Shown: piece after piece, positions 8,749-17,767 of the stretch
How positions within the stretch are numbered: position 1 is the first letter of the stretch
Layout of the letters: every line of letters begins with the position of its first letter
DNA from: Comamonadaceae bacterium UBA2121
GTDB taxonomy: Bacteria > Pseudomonadota > Gammaproteobacteria > Burkholderiales > Burkholderiaceae_C
NCBI GenBank assembly: GCA_002331385.1
Contig: DCYB01000013.1
Location: 1 to 64,000 of the forward strand
Reading direction: 5' to 3'
Length of the DNA: 64,000 bases
Translations under genes and position numbers: made by a program
The notes under the pieces: generated by a model
Database searches by the model: none
Told to the model about the DNA's origin: nothing
Seen by the model: only the letters and a program-made list of their open reading frames with translations

Positions 8749-9903
8749 ATGATCTTGCATGAACTGATTTCATACGACGTCCTGCGCGTCATCTGGTGGC
8801 TGCTGCTGGGCATTCTGCTCGTGGGCTTTGCCGTGACCGATGGTTTCGATCTGGGGGCGATGGCGCTGTTGCGCGCCACCGCGAAGGACGATGTCGAGCG
8901 CCGCGTGGTGATCAACAGCGTGGGCCCGGTGTGGGAAGGCAATCAGGTGTGGCTCATCCTGGGGGGGGGCGCGATCTTTGCCGCCTGGCCGCAGTTGTAT
9001 GCGGTGTCTTTCTCGGGCTTTTATCTGGCGATGTTTGCGATTCTGGTGGCGCTGATCCTGCGCCCGGTCGCTTTCAAGTTCCGCAGCAAGCGCGAGGGCG
9101 CAGGCTGGCGCAATGCGTGGGATTGGGTGCTGTGCGTGTCCGGCATCGTGCCTGCGCTGATCTTCGGCGTGGCGGTAGGCAATGTGCTGCTGGGCGTGCC
9201 GTTCCGTCTGGAGCCTGATCTGCGCATCTACTACGAAGGCACGTTCTTCGGTTTGCTGACGCCATTTGCCTTGCTGTGCGGATTGGTGTCGCTGAGCATG
9301 CTGGTCATGCACGGCGCGGCGTGGCTGGTGTTCAAGACCGAAGGCCATGTGGCCGCCCGTGCCGCGCGCTGGGGCAGTCTGGCAGCGGTGTTGACCACGG
9401 CGCTGTTTGCACTGGCCGGTGTGTGGATTGCCATGGGCATTCAGGGCTACGAAATCACCAGCACGGTGAATCCGACCGGGCCCTCCAATCCGTTGTTCAA
9501 GACGGCGGGTGTGGCCGAGGGTGCGTGGATGGGCAACTTCAAAGCGGCCCCCTGGCTGTGGCTGTTGCCGGTGCTGGGCCTGTTGTTGCCGTTGATCGCT
9601 GCGCTGGGCATGCGTGCGCGCCGTGAGTGGCTGACGCTGTTGTCCAGCGGCTTCGCGATTGCCTGCATCATCCTCACCGTGGGCGCCGCGATGTTCCCGA
9701 TGATCTTGCCGTCGTCGCTGGACCCGCGCTTCAGCCTGACGGTGTGGGATTCGTCGTCGAGCCACATCACGCTTTTCATCATGCTGGTGTGCGCACTGAT
9801 CTTCATGCCCATCATCCTGGCCTATACGACCTGGGTGTATCGCGTATTGCGCGGCAAGATCGATCCGATGGCGATCATCGAAGGTCGCACGCACTCTTAC
9901 TGA
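8749..9903 (+). CDS. cydB: Cytochrome bd ubiquinol oxidase subunit II
   Basis: A 384-residue polytopic membrane protein. The N-terminus contains GFAVTDGFDLGAM and the conserved EGNQVWLILGGGAIFAAWP, which identify CydB. The C-terminus ends with a strongly hydrophobic helix and ITLFIMLVCALIFMPIILAY. It pairs with CydA as a haem-free structural subunit. The start ATG follows AGGAGAACAAC, a strong ribosome binding site, 21 bp after the cydA stop. It lies in the cydDCABX operon. Confidence 0.96.
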   Translation: MILHELISYDVLRVIWWLLLGILLVGFAVTDGFDLGAMALLRATAKDDVERRVVINSVGPVWEGNQVWLILGGGAIFAAWPQLYAVSFSGFYLAMFAILVALILRPVAFKFRSKREGAGWRNAWDWVLCVSGIVPALIFGVAVGNVLLGVPFRLEPDLRIYYEGTFFGLLTPFALLCGLVSLSMLVMHGAAWLVFKTEGHVAARAARWGSLAAVLTTALFALAGVWIAMGIQGYEITSTVNPTGPSNPLFKTAGVAEGAWMGNFKAAPWLWLLPVLGLLLPLIAALGMRARREWLTLLSSGFAIACIILTVGAAMFPMILPSSLDPRFSLTVWDSSSSHITLFIMLVCALIFMPIILAYTTWVYRVLRGKIDPMAIIEGRTHSY

Positions 9904-9931
9904 ACCAATGAATCACTGAAGGAATCAAGCA

Positions 9932-10063
9932 ATGTGGTACTTCTCATGGCTACTCGGGCTGCCGCTGGCGGCGGCCTTCGCAGTGCTGAACGCAATGTGG
10001 TACGAACTCACGGACGACGAGCAGACACGCCGTGAAATCCTGGCGCGCACGGAGCCCCGGTAA
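9932..10063 (+). CDS. cydX: Cytochrome bd small subunit CydX/CbdX
   Basis: A 43-codon gene too short for many gene finders. The protein begins MWYFSWLLGLPLAAAFAVLN, a single membrane helix with the MWYFxWxLG start typical of CydX, followed by a charged tail with WYEL, as in relatives. GAAGGA precedes the ATG at a suitable distance, 28 bp after cydB. CydX stabilises the haem b595/d site of cytochrome bd in E. coli; the role here follows from synteny. Confidence 0.9.
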   Translation: MWYFSWLLGLPLAAAFAVLNAMWYELTDDEQTRREILARTEPR

Positions 10064-10283
10064 ACCCGATGGGCGGTTGACACGTTAAACGAAGATGTCG
10101 GCGTATCGCTACGTTGATATCTTGCTTTGGATGTTCAAAGACCGGACTGCATCTCCAGCAAGATGACTGGCGATGCAGTCATTGCCTTGGATGCGGGCAT
10201 GGTTCTTCAAGCGGTTGCAGAATGGCACCCTTGTAGGACCCGCTGCGCATCAGTCCGGCCGGAACAGAGAACCAAGAACATCA

Positions 10284-11441
10284 ATGTCTTCCGCAAATCG
10301 CAATGCATCGATTGATTGCATCAAGGGGTTGGCGTGTGCCGCCATCGTGTGGCATCACCTCGCGTTCTATGGCCCCATGTCCGACGTGGCCGCGCCCCTT
10401 TTGCCCCGCACCATGGAATGGCTCAGCGACTACGCGCGCATGGCCGTTCAGATCTTTCTGGTGCTTGGTGGCTATCTGGCTGCCGCCAGTCTTGCTCCCA
10501 AAGGACTCGCCCGTTTCGAGCACGCGCCTGCGCAGGTGAGCCGGCGCTTTGTGCGTCTGGTCGTTCCCTACGCCGTTGCGCTGATCGTTGCGGTGCTGCT
10601 GGCCGATCTGGTGCGCCCGCTCATGGACCATCCCTCCGTTCCAGACGAACCCACCATTCCCCAGCTGATCGCCAATGCCTTCCTGCTGCAGGACCTCGTC
10701 GGCGAAGATGCACTGTCTGCGGGCGTCTGGTATGTGGCCATCGACTTCCAGTTGTTTGTGATGGCGGTGTTGTTGTTCGCATTCATGCGCACGCTCAAGT
10801 TAAGTGACAGTGTGCGGGTACGCGTCACGCAATGGCTGGTCGTGGCGGGCGTGGCAGCGTCGCTGTTCTATGCCAATCGTGACGCCGATCTGGACATGTG
10901 GGGCGTGTACTTCTGGGGTGCCTACGGCCTGGGCATGCTCGCGTATTGGGGCTCGCGCTCGCCGCGTTGGCCGCTGTGGTTTGTGCTGATCGGTGTCCTG
11001 GGTTGCGCGGCGCTGTGGATCGAGTTCCGTGGTCGCATCGCGCTGGCCATGGCGACGGCGCTTGCACTCACCTGGCTGATGCGTCCAACCATCGAGCAGG
11101 GCCATGTCAGCGCCCATTCACTGCTTCGCACCGTGCGTGGATGGATGGAGCCCCTCACCACGCGCATCGCCAGTCTGGGGCAGATGTCTTACTCGGTGTT
11201 TCTGATCCACTTTTCCATTTGCCTGCTGGTCAACGCCGTCGTCAGCACATGGCTGCCTGACGTGCCGATGCTGCATCTGATGGGCATGGTGGCTGCGTTC
11301 GCGTTCTCCGTGATGGCGGGGCGCGTGCTCTATCTGAAGGTGGAGCAACATGTGCCGACCTGGGCGTCGGCGTTGCGTTGGCAACTGAGTCTGATCGGCG
11401 CAGGCGGCGGCGTGCTGCTGGTGAGCCACTGGGCCGGCTGA
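10284..11441 (+). CDS. Acyltransferase family 3 membrane protein
   Basis: A 385-residue protein of the OafA/YrhL-type acyltransferase family with around ten hydrophobic segments. The N-terminus has the family pattern IDCIKGLACAAIVWHHLAFY, containing a His-rich catalytic region, and the C-terminal part has SYSVFLIHFSICLLV. Members O-acylate sugars, peptidoglycan or lipids on the outer face of the inner membrane; the acceptor is unknown here. ATG 10284 (MSSANRNASID) is chosen because it places the first helix correctly; the frame is open further upstream to 10173 without family support. The 220 bp before it (10064-10283) hold no gene I can support. Confidence 0.85.
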   Translation: MSSANRNASIDCIKGLACAAIVWHHLAFYGPMSDVAAPLLPRTMEWLSDYARMAVQIFLVLGGYLAAASLAPKGLARFEHAPAQVSRRFVRLVVPYAVALIVAVLLADLVRPLMDHPSVPDEPTIPQLIANAFLLQDLVGEDALSAGVWYVAIDFQLFVMAVLLFAFMRTLKLSDSVRVRVTQWLVVAGVAASLFYANRDADLDMWGVYFWGAYGLGMLAYWGSRSPRWPLWFVLIGVLGCAALWIEFRGRIALAMATALALTWLMRPTIEQGHVSAHSLLRTVRGWMEPLTTRIASLGQMSYSVFLIHFSICLLVNAVVSTWLPDVPMLHLMGMVAAFAFSVMAGRVLYLKVEQHVPTWASALRWQLSLIGAGGGVLLVSHWAG

Positions 11442-11464
11442 GCCACCCACATTGGCAAGACGCA

Positions 11465-11505
11465 TAAAAAAACCGCAGCCATGGAGCTGCGGTTGGTATT
11501 TTTGC
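11465..11505. terminator. Bidirectional terminator between the acyltransferase gene and rnk
   Basis: AACCGCAGC (11471-11479) pairs with GCTGCGGTT (11486-11494) around a 6-nt loop. An A run on the left (11465-11472) gives a U-tract for the minus-strand rnk transcript, and a T-rich TTGGTATTTTT lies on the right for the plus-strand gene. Both flanking genes converge on it. Confidence 0.85.
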
Positions 11506-11525
11506 TTTTGCGCGCCGTGTGGAAA

Positions 11526-11942
11526 TCAGCGATGCATTTCGCCAGAGCTTTCCGGCTGAAACACGATTTGCTCGACACGCACTGTCATGGGCTTGCCGCC
11601 GGGGCCGGGCCATGCCAATTGATCACCCACCGACAGGCCGAGCAGCGCGCTGCCCACGGGCGCGAAGATGGAAATCTTGTCTGCGCTGCCATCCATGTCA
11701 CGCGGATAGACGAGACTCAGCACGAATTCCTTGCCGGTTTCCACGATCACGAACTTCACGGTGGAGTTCATCGTGACGACGGTGGCGGGCATTTCTTCAG
11801 GGGCGACGATGTCGGCGCGATCCAGTTCGGCTTCCAGTTCGGCCTTGCCCGGAAATGCGCTGGCGGGAATCGCGGCAAGCAGCGCTTCGATGCGATCCAC
11901 GTCGAGCGAAGACAGCGTGATTGGCGGCTTTGCGTTGGCCAT
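11526..11942 (-). CDS. rnk: Rnk / GreA-GreB C-terminal family protein
   Basis: A 138-residue cytoplasmic protein with the Rnk architecture: a short N-terminal helical hairpin (LSSLDVDRIEALLAAI) and a C-terminal FKBP-like GreA/GreB domain with VKFVIVETGKEFVLSLVYP and APVGSALLGLSVGDQL. Rnk binds RNA polymerase; it was named as a regulator of nucleoside diphosphate kinase and competes with Gre factors. The short N-terminal arm fits Rnk rather than true cleavage factors. The ATG at 11942 is preceded by AGGGAA; a longer frame upstream has no support. Confidence 0.82.
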   Translation of the reverse strand: MANAKPPITLSSLDVDRIEALLAAIPASAFPGKAELEAELDRADIVAPEEMPATVVTMNSTVKFVIVETGKEFVLSLVYPRDMDGSADKISIFAPVGSALLGLSVGDQLAWPGPGGKPMTVRVEQIVFQPESSGEMHR

Positions 11943-12130
11943 GATGAATTCCCTTTCTATCCTGAAGAAAAACGTCGAAAAAGCCTTCCACTGTAACGGC
12001 TTTCGAGCAGATAAATGCAATATCGCACGGGACTGCATGGACACCTGAAGCGTCCTTGATGCAAGTGGATTTCGGTGGTGGGCGCAGATTCGCGCAGTGC
12101 TGGCTGCATAGTATCAGAATGCGTGATAAA

Positions 12131-12152
12131 TTACTGTATAAATAAACAGTAA
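12131..12152. promoter_or_regulatory. LexA (SOS) box upstream of the PA0069-type radical SAM gene
   Basis: TTACTGT (12131-12137) and ACAGTAA (12146-12152) form a perfect inverted repeat around an 8-bp AT-only spacer (ATAAATAA). This matches the LexA consensus TACTGT-AT8-ACAGTA. It ends 11 bp before the ATG, and TATAAA inside the spacer could be the -10, so LexA would cover the promoter. Confidence 0.85.
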
Positions 12153-12163
12153 ATCACACTTCC

Positions 12164-13288
12164 ATGACTGGCATCAAGTCTTCTGCGCAGCCAGCGCCCA
12201 TCAAGGGGCGGGGTATCGCCACGCGTACGGAGCACCGTTTCACCAGCCAACATCGTACAGGCTGGTCGAAAGATGAGGATGTGTGGTGGCTTACCGAAGA
12301 GGATGCGTCGGCCGTGGCGGCACCCCGCACGCAGGTCACGCTGGAGACGGCGCGCAGCGCGTTGTCGGGCAATGACTCGCCGGACATCTTCTTCGAGCAG
12401 TCCGTCAATCCGTATCGGGGCTGTGAACACGGCTGTGTGTACTGCTACGCGCGGCCTACGCACAGCTACCTGAATCTTTCGCCGGGGCTGGATTTTGAAA
12501 CCCGCATCATCGCCAAACACAACATTGCGCAGGTGCTGCGGCAGGAGCTTGCACGCCCGTCGCATCGGCCCAGCATCGTCAACATCGGATCGGCAACGGA
12601 TTGCTATCAGCCGGTAGAGCGCGAGCTGAAGCTCACGCGTGCAGTCATGGAGGTGATGCGCGATGCGCGGCATCCGTTCTCGCTCATCACCAAATCCAGC
12701 GGCGTGGAGCGCGACCTCGATTTGCTGGCCGAACTCGCACAGCAGCGTCTTGTCGCCGCCTACGTGACCATCACCACGCTCGACGCCCATCTGGCGCGCA
12801 TTCTGGAGCCCCGCGCCGCCGCGCCTTATCGTCGCTTGCGCACCATCCATGCGCTGGCGCAGGCAGGCGTGCCAGTGGGCGTGAGCGTGGCCCCGCAGAT
12901 TCCGTTCATCACGGAGGACATGGAGCAGGTGCTGGCCGCCGCGCGCGAAGCGGGCGCGACGTCGGCGTTCTACACCGTCATCCGCTTGCCATGGGAGCTG
13001 AACCCGATCATGCGCGAATGGCTCGACCAACATTACCCCGACCGCGCCGCCCGCGTGATGGCGCGCATCCAGGACCTGCATGGTGTATCAGAGGCGCAGC
13101 GCGATGGTGGCCTGAGCTACGACAGCAACTACCTCACACGCATGAAGGGCACGGGCCCCTGGGCAGAGGTCCTGCGCCAACGCTTCCACAAGACCTGCGC
13201 GAGACTGGGGCTCCATCGGGAGCGGACGGAATTGGATCTCTCTCAATATCACCCATCGCTATTGAGCGGTCAGCGACAGCTATTCTGA
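12164..13288 (+). CDS. PA0069-family radical SAM protein
   Basis: A 374-residue radical SAM enzyme. The cluster motif CEHGCVYCYARP (C-x3-C-x2-C, about residues 86-93) coordinates a 4Fe-4S cluster. The extended N-terminus (FFEQSVNPYRGCEHGC) and SITKSSGVERDLDLL-like core fit the PA0069/Rv2578c group, distantly related to spore photoproduct lyase. A LexA box sits just upstream, so it is probably DNA-damage inducible. The reaction is not known; relation to SplB suggests nucleic-acid repair, but that is inference. The ATG at 12164 is the only good start. Confidence 0.88.
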   Translation: MTGIKSSAQPAPIKGRGIATRTEHRFTSQHRTGWSKDEDVWWLTEEDASAVAAPRTQVTLETARSALSGNDSPDIFFEQSVNPYRGCEHGCVYCYARPTHSYLNLSPGLDFETRIIAKHNIAQVLRQELARPSHRPSIVNIGSATDCYQPVERELKLTRAVMEVMRDARHPFSLITKSSGVERDLDLLAELAQQRLVAAYVTITTLDAHLARILEPRAAAPYRRLRTIHALAQAGVPVGVSVAPQIPFITEDMEQVLAAAREAGATSAFYTVIRLPWELNPIMREWLDQHYPDRAARVMARIQDLHGVSEAQRDGGLSYDSNYLTRMKGTGPWAEVLRQRFHKTCARLGLHRERTELDLSQYHPSLLSGQRQLF

Positions 13289-13524
13289 ATGTGTAATCCT
13301 GGGACATCTTTTCAAGTGGCTAATGGGATTTCGCGCAAATATGATCGATTGTTGTCATTTCGCATTGAAATACTTAAATTGGCTGCGCGTTGGATATTCG
13401 TTTGAAACGATTTGATAGGAAGATTTCGAATACATCAATCTATCTGATTTAACTTGTTGAAACAAATTGATCCAAGATTACTATGTGAATTTACATTGAA
13501 TTCACATTTAGATTATTCGTGATC

Positions 13525-15462
13525 ATGAATATCCGCGATTTGAATATCCCGGCAGTCCTCGAGTCGTGCCTGACGAGAAGTGTTCGTGATAGTGCGTCTT
13601 TGGCATCGCTCTGCTTTCGGAAGGCATCCGAGAATCTTTCCCTATCCTTGCACGACGCACACCCCGAGGAGGTCGTGCGAATCAAACGCGCTGCGCAAGC
13701 CCTGGATGCCCATCAGGAGGCCATGTCCATCCAGTTCGCGGACGCGCTCATGGCAGAGTTTGTGGCTGTGCTCGACGAGAAACGCAATGAAGCGGAACCC
13801 CGCGCCACGACCAGTGGGGGAGAGCTTTCGTTGGTGGATGAAAATGAATTAATCACTCATGTCGAGTTATCGCGCGTGCGGCAATTGGTGTTGAACGCGA
13901 CGGAAATCGAAGTCGCCCAATTGAATACCTATGTATGCGCTGCCATGGGACTTCCCAACGTGCAACCCGCACGCAATCCGTTCCGGCAGGAGAGCTATAT
14001 CAAAGCGCTCCAGCATGTAGTGAATGCAACTACAGCCGAGCTGGATGAGAGGCGGCTTTGGATGCGTCCTTTGGGTGAGGCATTTGGCAGCGAACTGGCG
14101 CGTTTTTACGGAGCGTTAATGCAGCAATTGGTTGCGGCCGGTGTGCAGCCAGTCGGTTTTGCATTGTCCTCTCCTAGGCGTTCCAATGGGGTGGCGCACA
14201 AGGAGTCTTCAGCGGAAATACTACGAGCTGGTGTGGCGAGCGAGCCCTCAATGGATGGCAGCGGTCTGGACCGGTTGGCTGACCAATTGGCGCACGCCCA
14301 ATTCGGCCGGGAGGACTCAGGAGCATGGGGCCTTCCCGGAGCGGATGGCGCGACGGCGACTGAGCAAACGCACGTGGAAGTTTCAGTGGCACGTATCTCT
14401 CGCATGCTCGACAGCTTGGAGAAGCATCCCAGATTGCACGCGAGCTTGCGTCCGCTGGTGCGACAGTTCGAGCAACCGCTACGGCAATTGGTGGAGGTCG
14501 ATCCGGATTCGTTCTTCACCCAGCGTGACCATCCTGCGCGCGGATTGCTGGACGACATGACGCGGCGCAGTATGCAATATTCAAGTGAAGAGAGTCCGGG
14601 ATTTGACCGCTTTCTCAAATTGGCATCGGGAACCGTACGTTATCTCCTGGCGCTTCCCATTCACGATGCGACCGCCTTCGCGCACGTGAGGCGCATGTGG
14701 GATAGGGCCTGGAGCAGTTCGAATCCCGATTCAGAATTCCCGATGAGCGGCAGCACCAATGCGAGCTCGCAACTGGTGTTGAAGATCGCGGAGGAGTTCT
14801 CCAACTTGCCAGCAGCCAGCACTGCGCCGAGGCAGGTCGTTCATTTCCTGACCAGTATCTGGGCGGAAGTTGTGGCCAAGACCCAACTCAGCAAGGATAA
14901 GCGGCACATTGGTCGCTACCTGACCGTTGCGCCAGCGCTTCTTTGGTGTGCCCAGCCACAGCAACGACCAGAAGACGCGCAGCGCTTGTTGGCACAGATG
15001 GAGACGTTGTGCGCATCCATACGGCTCGGATTGAATGACCTGCAGTATCCGCATTCGGAGATTGAGCGGGTGATCGGATCTGTAGCTCAGTTGCGCACGA
15101 AATTGGCGCGGGCTGCGGGCGTACCCGAGCTGCATGAGCAGGTGTCCGCGCAGGACCTCGACTTGACACCGGTAGAGTTGAATCCGGAGCCAGATCGCTC
15201 CGTAGTTCAGGAGGAGCCAACTGCCGCATCCACTTTCTGCCTGCCTGAGTTGGCACTCGGTCAATGGTATGAGCTGTGTACGCAAGGACGCTGCATCCAC
15301 ACTCGGCTGACATGGATTGGGCCGCAAAGGACTTCCTTTATCTTCACGGCGGTCGATGGCAGCACACAAGCCCTGACCATGCGCATGCTGGAAAAGCTGA
15401 ATCAGGACGGCGCTGTGCGCCGGATTTCGGGAGTGGAAACGGAAGCCACTCCACTCATCTGA
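13525..15462 (+). CDS. DUF1631 family protein
   Basis: A 645-residue protein of unknown function. Identification rests on two stretches: LSLVDENELITHVELSRV near residues 110-130, a conserved early motif of DUF1631, and the C-terminal LALGQWYELCTQGRCIHTRL followed by LTWIGPQRTSFIFT, resembling the PilZ-like end of this family. No signal peptide or membrane segment is seen, so it is likely cytoplasmic. Members are restricted largely to beta- and gammaproteobacteria and are sometimes misnamed thymidine phosphorylase. ATG 13525 (MNIRDLNIPAV) is preferred over GTG 13519; there is no good ribosome binding site. The 236-bp AT-rich gap upstream holds no gene. Confidence 0.78.
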   Translation: MNIRDLNIPAVLESCLTRSVRDSASLASLCFRKASENLSLSLHDAHPEEVVRIKRAAQALDAHQEAMSIQFADALMAEFVAVLDEKRNEAEPRATTSGGELSLVDENELITHVELSRVRQLVLNATEIEVAQLNTYVCAAMGLPNVQPARNPFRQESYIKALQHVVNATTAELDERRLWMRPLGEAFGSELARFYGALMQQLVAAGVQPVGFALSSPRRSNGVAHKESSAEILRAGVASEPSMDGSGLDRLADQLAHAQFGREDSGAWGLPGADGATATEQTHVEVSVARISRMLDSLEKHPRLHASLRPLVRQFEQPLRQLVEVDPDSFFTQRDHPARGLLDDMTRRSMQYSSEESPGFDRFLKLASGTVRYLLALPIHDATAFAHVRRMWDRAWSSSNPDSEFPMSGSTNASSQLVLKIAEEFSNLPAASTAPRQVVHFLTSIWAEVVAKTQLSKDKRHIGRYLTVAPALLWCAQPQQRPEDAQRLLAQMETLCASIRLGLNDLQYPHSEIERVIGSVAQLRTKLARAAGVPELHEQVSAQDLDLTPVELNPEPDRSVVQEEPTAASTFCLPELALGQWYELCTQGRCIHTRLTWIGPQRTSFIFTAVDGSTQALTMRMLEKLNQDGAVRRISGVETEATPLI

Positions 15463-15500
15463 ATCGGAGAGAGACGCGGCTGCCGCCGCGCCGCGCGTCC

Positions 15501-16379
15501 TCAGTGCACCGTCTTCGCACTCAGCGCTGCTGCATGGTGGCGCAGGTGGTCTTCGATGAACGTCTGGATGAAGTAGTAGCCATGGTCATAGCCGGGCTGC
15601 TGGCGTAGTGTGAGCGGCTGGCCGACCTTGGCGCAGGCGGCTTCGAAAGCCTCGGGCAGGAGCTGTTTTTCCATGAGGAATTTGTCTGCCATGCCCTGAT
15701 CGATGAGGATGCCTGCGGGATAGGGTGCGGTCTTTTGTGCGCTCATCAATTCGCTTGCATCGTGCTGGGCCCATGCGGACTTGTCGGTGCCGAGGTAGCC
15801 GGTGAAGGCTTTTTCGCCCCATGGGCAATTCATGGGATGGCTGATGGGCGCGAAGGCGGACACGCTCTGGAAGACGCCGGGGTGGCGCAGCGCGAGTGTG
15901 AGCGCGCCATGGCCCCCCATCGAGTGGCCAAAGATGCCAATGCGCGTCGCATCGATGGGCAGCTTCTCGGTGACCAGCGGCAGCAGTTCCTTCATCAGAT
16001 AGCTTTCCATGCGCCAGTGCTTCGTCCAGGGCTCTTGCGTGGCGTCCAGATAGAAGCCCGCTCCCACGCCGAAGTCCCAGGCATCGGCCTCTCCGGGCAC
16101 GTTGGCGCCGCGCGGGCTGGTGTCGGGTGCGATGAGGGCCACGCCCAACTCGGCCGCGAGGCGTTGCGCGTTGGCCTTGATCATGAAGGTTTCTTCGGTG
16201 CAGGTCAGACCGGCCAGGTAGAGCAGGGCGGGCACCTTCTCGCCCATCAGCGCTTGGGGCGGCAGATAGACGGAAAACTTCATCGGCAAGCCGATTTCGC
16301 GCGAGGCATGTTCGTAAAAGCGTTGTGCGCCGCCAAAGCAGGCGTGCGCATTTTTCAACTCAAGTGTGCTGGCAGTCAT
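15501..16379 (-). CDS. fghA: S-formylglutathione hydrolase
   Basis: A 292-residue serine hydrolase of the esterase D family that cleaves S-formylglutathione to formate and glutathione. The nucleophile lies in GHSMGGHG (Ser153), and the PDTSPRGANVPGE motif near residue 85 is typical of FghA. The catalytic Asp and His are expected in LIDQGMADKFL and GYDHGYYF. It is nine bases downstream of frmA and certainly co-transcribed with it, completing the glutathione-dependent formaldehyde oxidation pathway. Confidence 0.95.
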   Translation of the reverse strand: MTASTLELKNAHACFGGAQRFYEHASREIGLPMKFSVYLPPQALMGEKVPALLYLAGLTCTEETFMIKANAQRLAAELGVALIAPDTSPRGANVPGEADAWDFGVGAGFYLDATQEPWTKHWRMESYLMKELLPLVTEKLPIDATRIGIFGHSMGGHGALTLALRHPGVFQSVSAFAPISHPMNCPWGEKAFTGYLGTDKSAWAQHDASELMSAQKTAPYPAGILIDQGMADKFLMEKQLLPEAFEAACAKVGQPLTLRQQPGYDHGYYFIQTFIEDHLRHHAAALSAKTVH

Positions 16380-16388
16380 GTCGCTCCT

Positions 16389-17504
16389 TCAGTCCGCGAA
16401 GTGAACGACCGAGCGGATCGACTTGCCTTCGTGCATCAGGTCGAACGCCTCGTTGATGTCGGTAAGCCCCATGGTGTGCGTGACGAATGGCTCCAGCTGG
16501 ATCTTTCCTTCCATCGCATCTTCGACCATGCCGGGCAGTTGCGAGCGGCCCTTCACGCCGCCGAAAGCCGTGCCCAGCCACTTGCGGCCCGTCACCAACT
16601 GGAACGGGCGTGTAGAGATTTCCTGCCCCGCACCCGCCACGCCAATGATCACGCTCTGGCCCCAGCCGCGGTGTGCGCATTCCAGCGCGGCGCGCATCAC
16701 GTTGACGTTGCCGATGCACTCAAAGCTGTGGTCCACGCCCCAGCCGGTCATCTCCACGATCACTTGCTGGATGGGCTTGTCGTGGTCCTTGGGGTTCACG
16801 CAATCGGTGGCGCCAAAGGTTTTGGCGAGGTCGAACTTGCCGGGGTTGGTGTCGATGGCGATGATGCGGCCCGCCTTGGCCAGCTTGGCACCCTGAATCA
16901 CCGCGAGACCAATGCCGCCGAGCCCGAACACGGCGACTGTATCGCCTTCCTGCACCTTGGCCGTGTTCTTGACGGCGCCGAGGCCGGTCGTCACGCCGCA
17001 GCCCAGCAGGCAGACCTGCTCGGGGTTGGCGTCCGGGTTGATTTTGGCGAGCGAGACTTCGGCCACGACCGTGTACTCGCTGAACGTGGAGCAGCCCATG
17101 TAGTGGTAGATCGGCTCGCCGTTGTAGGAAAAGCGCGTCGTGCCATCGGGCATCACGCCCTTGCCTTGGGTGGCGCGCACGGCCACGCACAGATTGGTCT
17201 TGCCGCTCTTGCAGAACAGGCATTCGCCACACTCGGCGGTATACAGCGGAATGACGTGGTCACCCGGCTTCACGCTGGTGACGCCTTCGCCCACTTCCAC
17301 CACGATGCCAGCGCCTTCATGACCGAGCACGGCGGGGAAGATGCCTTCCGGATCATCACCGCTCAACGTGAACGCATCGGTGTGGCAAACGCCGGTGTGG
17401 GTGATTTTGACGAGCACTTCGCCTTTCTGGGGCGGTGCCACGTCGATCTCGACGACCTTGAGGGGTTCTCCGGCTTTGAAGGCTACTGCTGCGCGTGATT
17501 TCAT
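16389..17504 (-). CDS. frmA: S-(hydroxymethyl)glutathione dehydrogenase / class III alcohol dehydrogenase
   Basis: A 371-residue zinc- and NAD-dependent dehydrogenase oxidising S-hydroxymethylglutathione to S-formylglutathione. Catalytic zinc ligands Cys40 (GVCHTD) and His62 (GHEG) and the structural zinc cysteines at 92, 95, 98 and 106 are all present. The NAD-binding GLGGIGLAVIQGAKLA follows. The ATG at 17504 (MKSRAAVAFK) matches family N-termini; the frame is open further upstream without support. It forms an operon with fghA and is transcribed divergently from a GlxA-type regulator, with 263 bp between them. Confidence 0.95.
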   Translation of the reverse strand: MKSRAAVAFKAGEPLKVVEIDVAPPQKGEVLVKITHTGVCHTDAFTLSGDDPEGIFPAVLGHEGAGIVVEVGEGVTSVKPGDHVIPLYTAECGECLFCKSGKTNLCVAVRATQGKGVMPDGTTRFSYNGEPIYHYMGCSTFSEYTVVAEVSLAKINPDANPEQVCLLGCGVTTGLGAVKNTAKVQEGDTVAVFGLGGIGLAVIQGAKLAKAGRIIAIDTNPGKFDLAKTFGATDCVNPKDHDKPIQQVIVEMTGWGVDHSFECIGNVNVMRAALECAHRGWGQSVIIGVAGAGQEISTRPFQLVTGRKWLGTAFGGVKGRSQLPGMVEDAMEGKIQLEPFVTHTMGLTDINEAFDLMHEGKSIRSVVHFAD

Positions 17505-17661
17505 GGTGGGGTCTCCGGAAGAATGTGGACGGGAAGAAAAGGGGGCGCGGACGCTGCACCTTGTGCCAGTGCAGCAAGGTCCACAAGGCCGGTTCGGCAT
17601 GATGCCTGCCAGCCATGACAATCGGCAACTGTAGAGCATCGCGCGCGGGCGCTCGCATGCG

Positions 17662-17719
17662 ATGTCCACATGCCAGTGCGATATGTCCGGATTTCATGGT
17701 GCGTGAGCGCTTCGGACAT
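17662..17719. promoter_or_regulatory. Candidate operator for the GlxA-type regulator
   Basis: ATGTCC occurs at 17662-17667 and 17683-17688, exactly 21 bp (two helical turns) apart in the same direction, and again as inverted GGACAT at 17714-17719. The two direct copies share more flank (GCGAT just before or overlapping). Paired direct repeats at two-turn spacing are typical of AraC-type binding. The site lies between frmA and the regulator gene. Confidence 0.45.
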
Positions 17720-17767
17720 GCAGTCGCTATAGTTCCGACTCGTTCAGCAACGCATTCATCAGGCTGC

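Noticed and set aside
15475..15490. GC-rich hairpin between the DUF1631 gene and fghA as a terminator
   Set aside because: CGCGGC/GCCGCG pairs well but there is no T or A run on either side.
15735..17498. 587-codon plus-strand open frame opposite fghA-frmA
   Set aside because: Spans two real genes on the other strand and has no domain; a compositional artefact.
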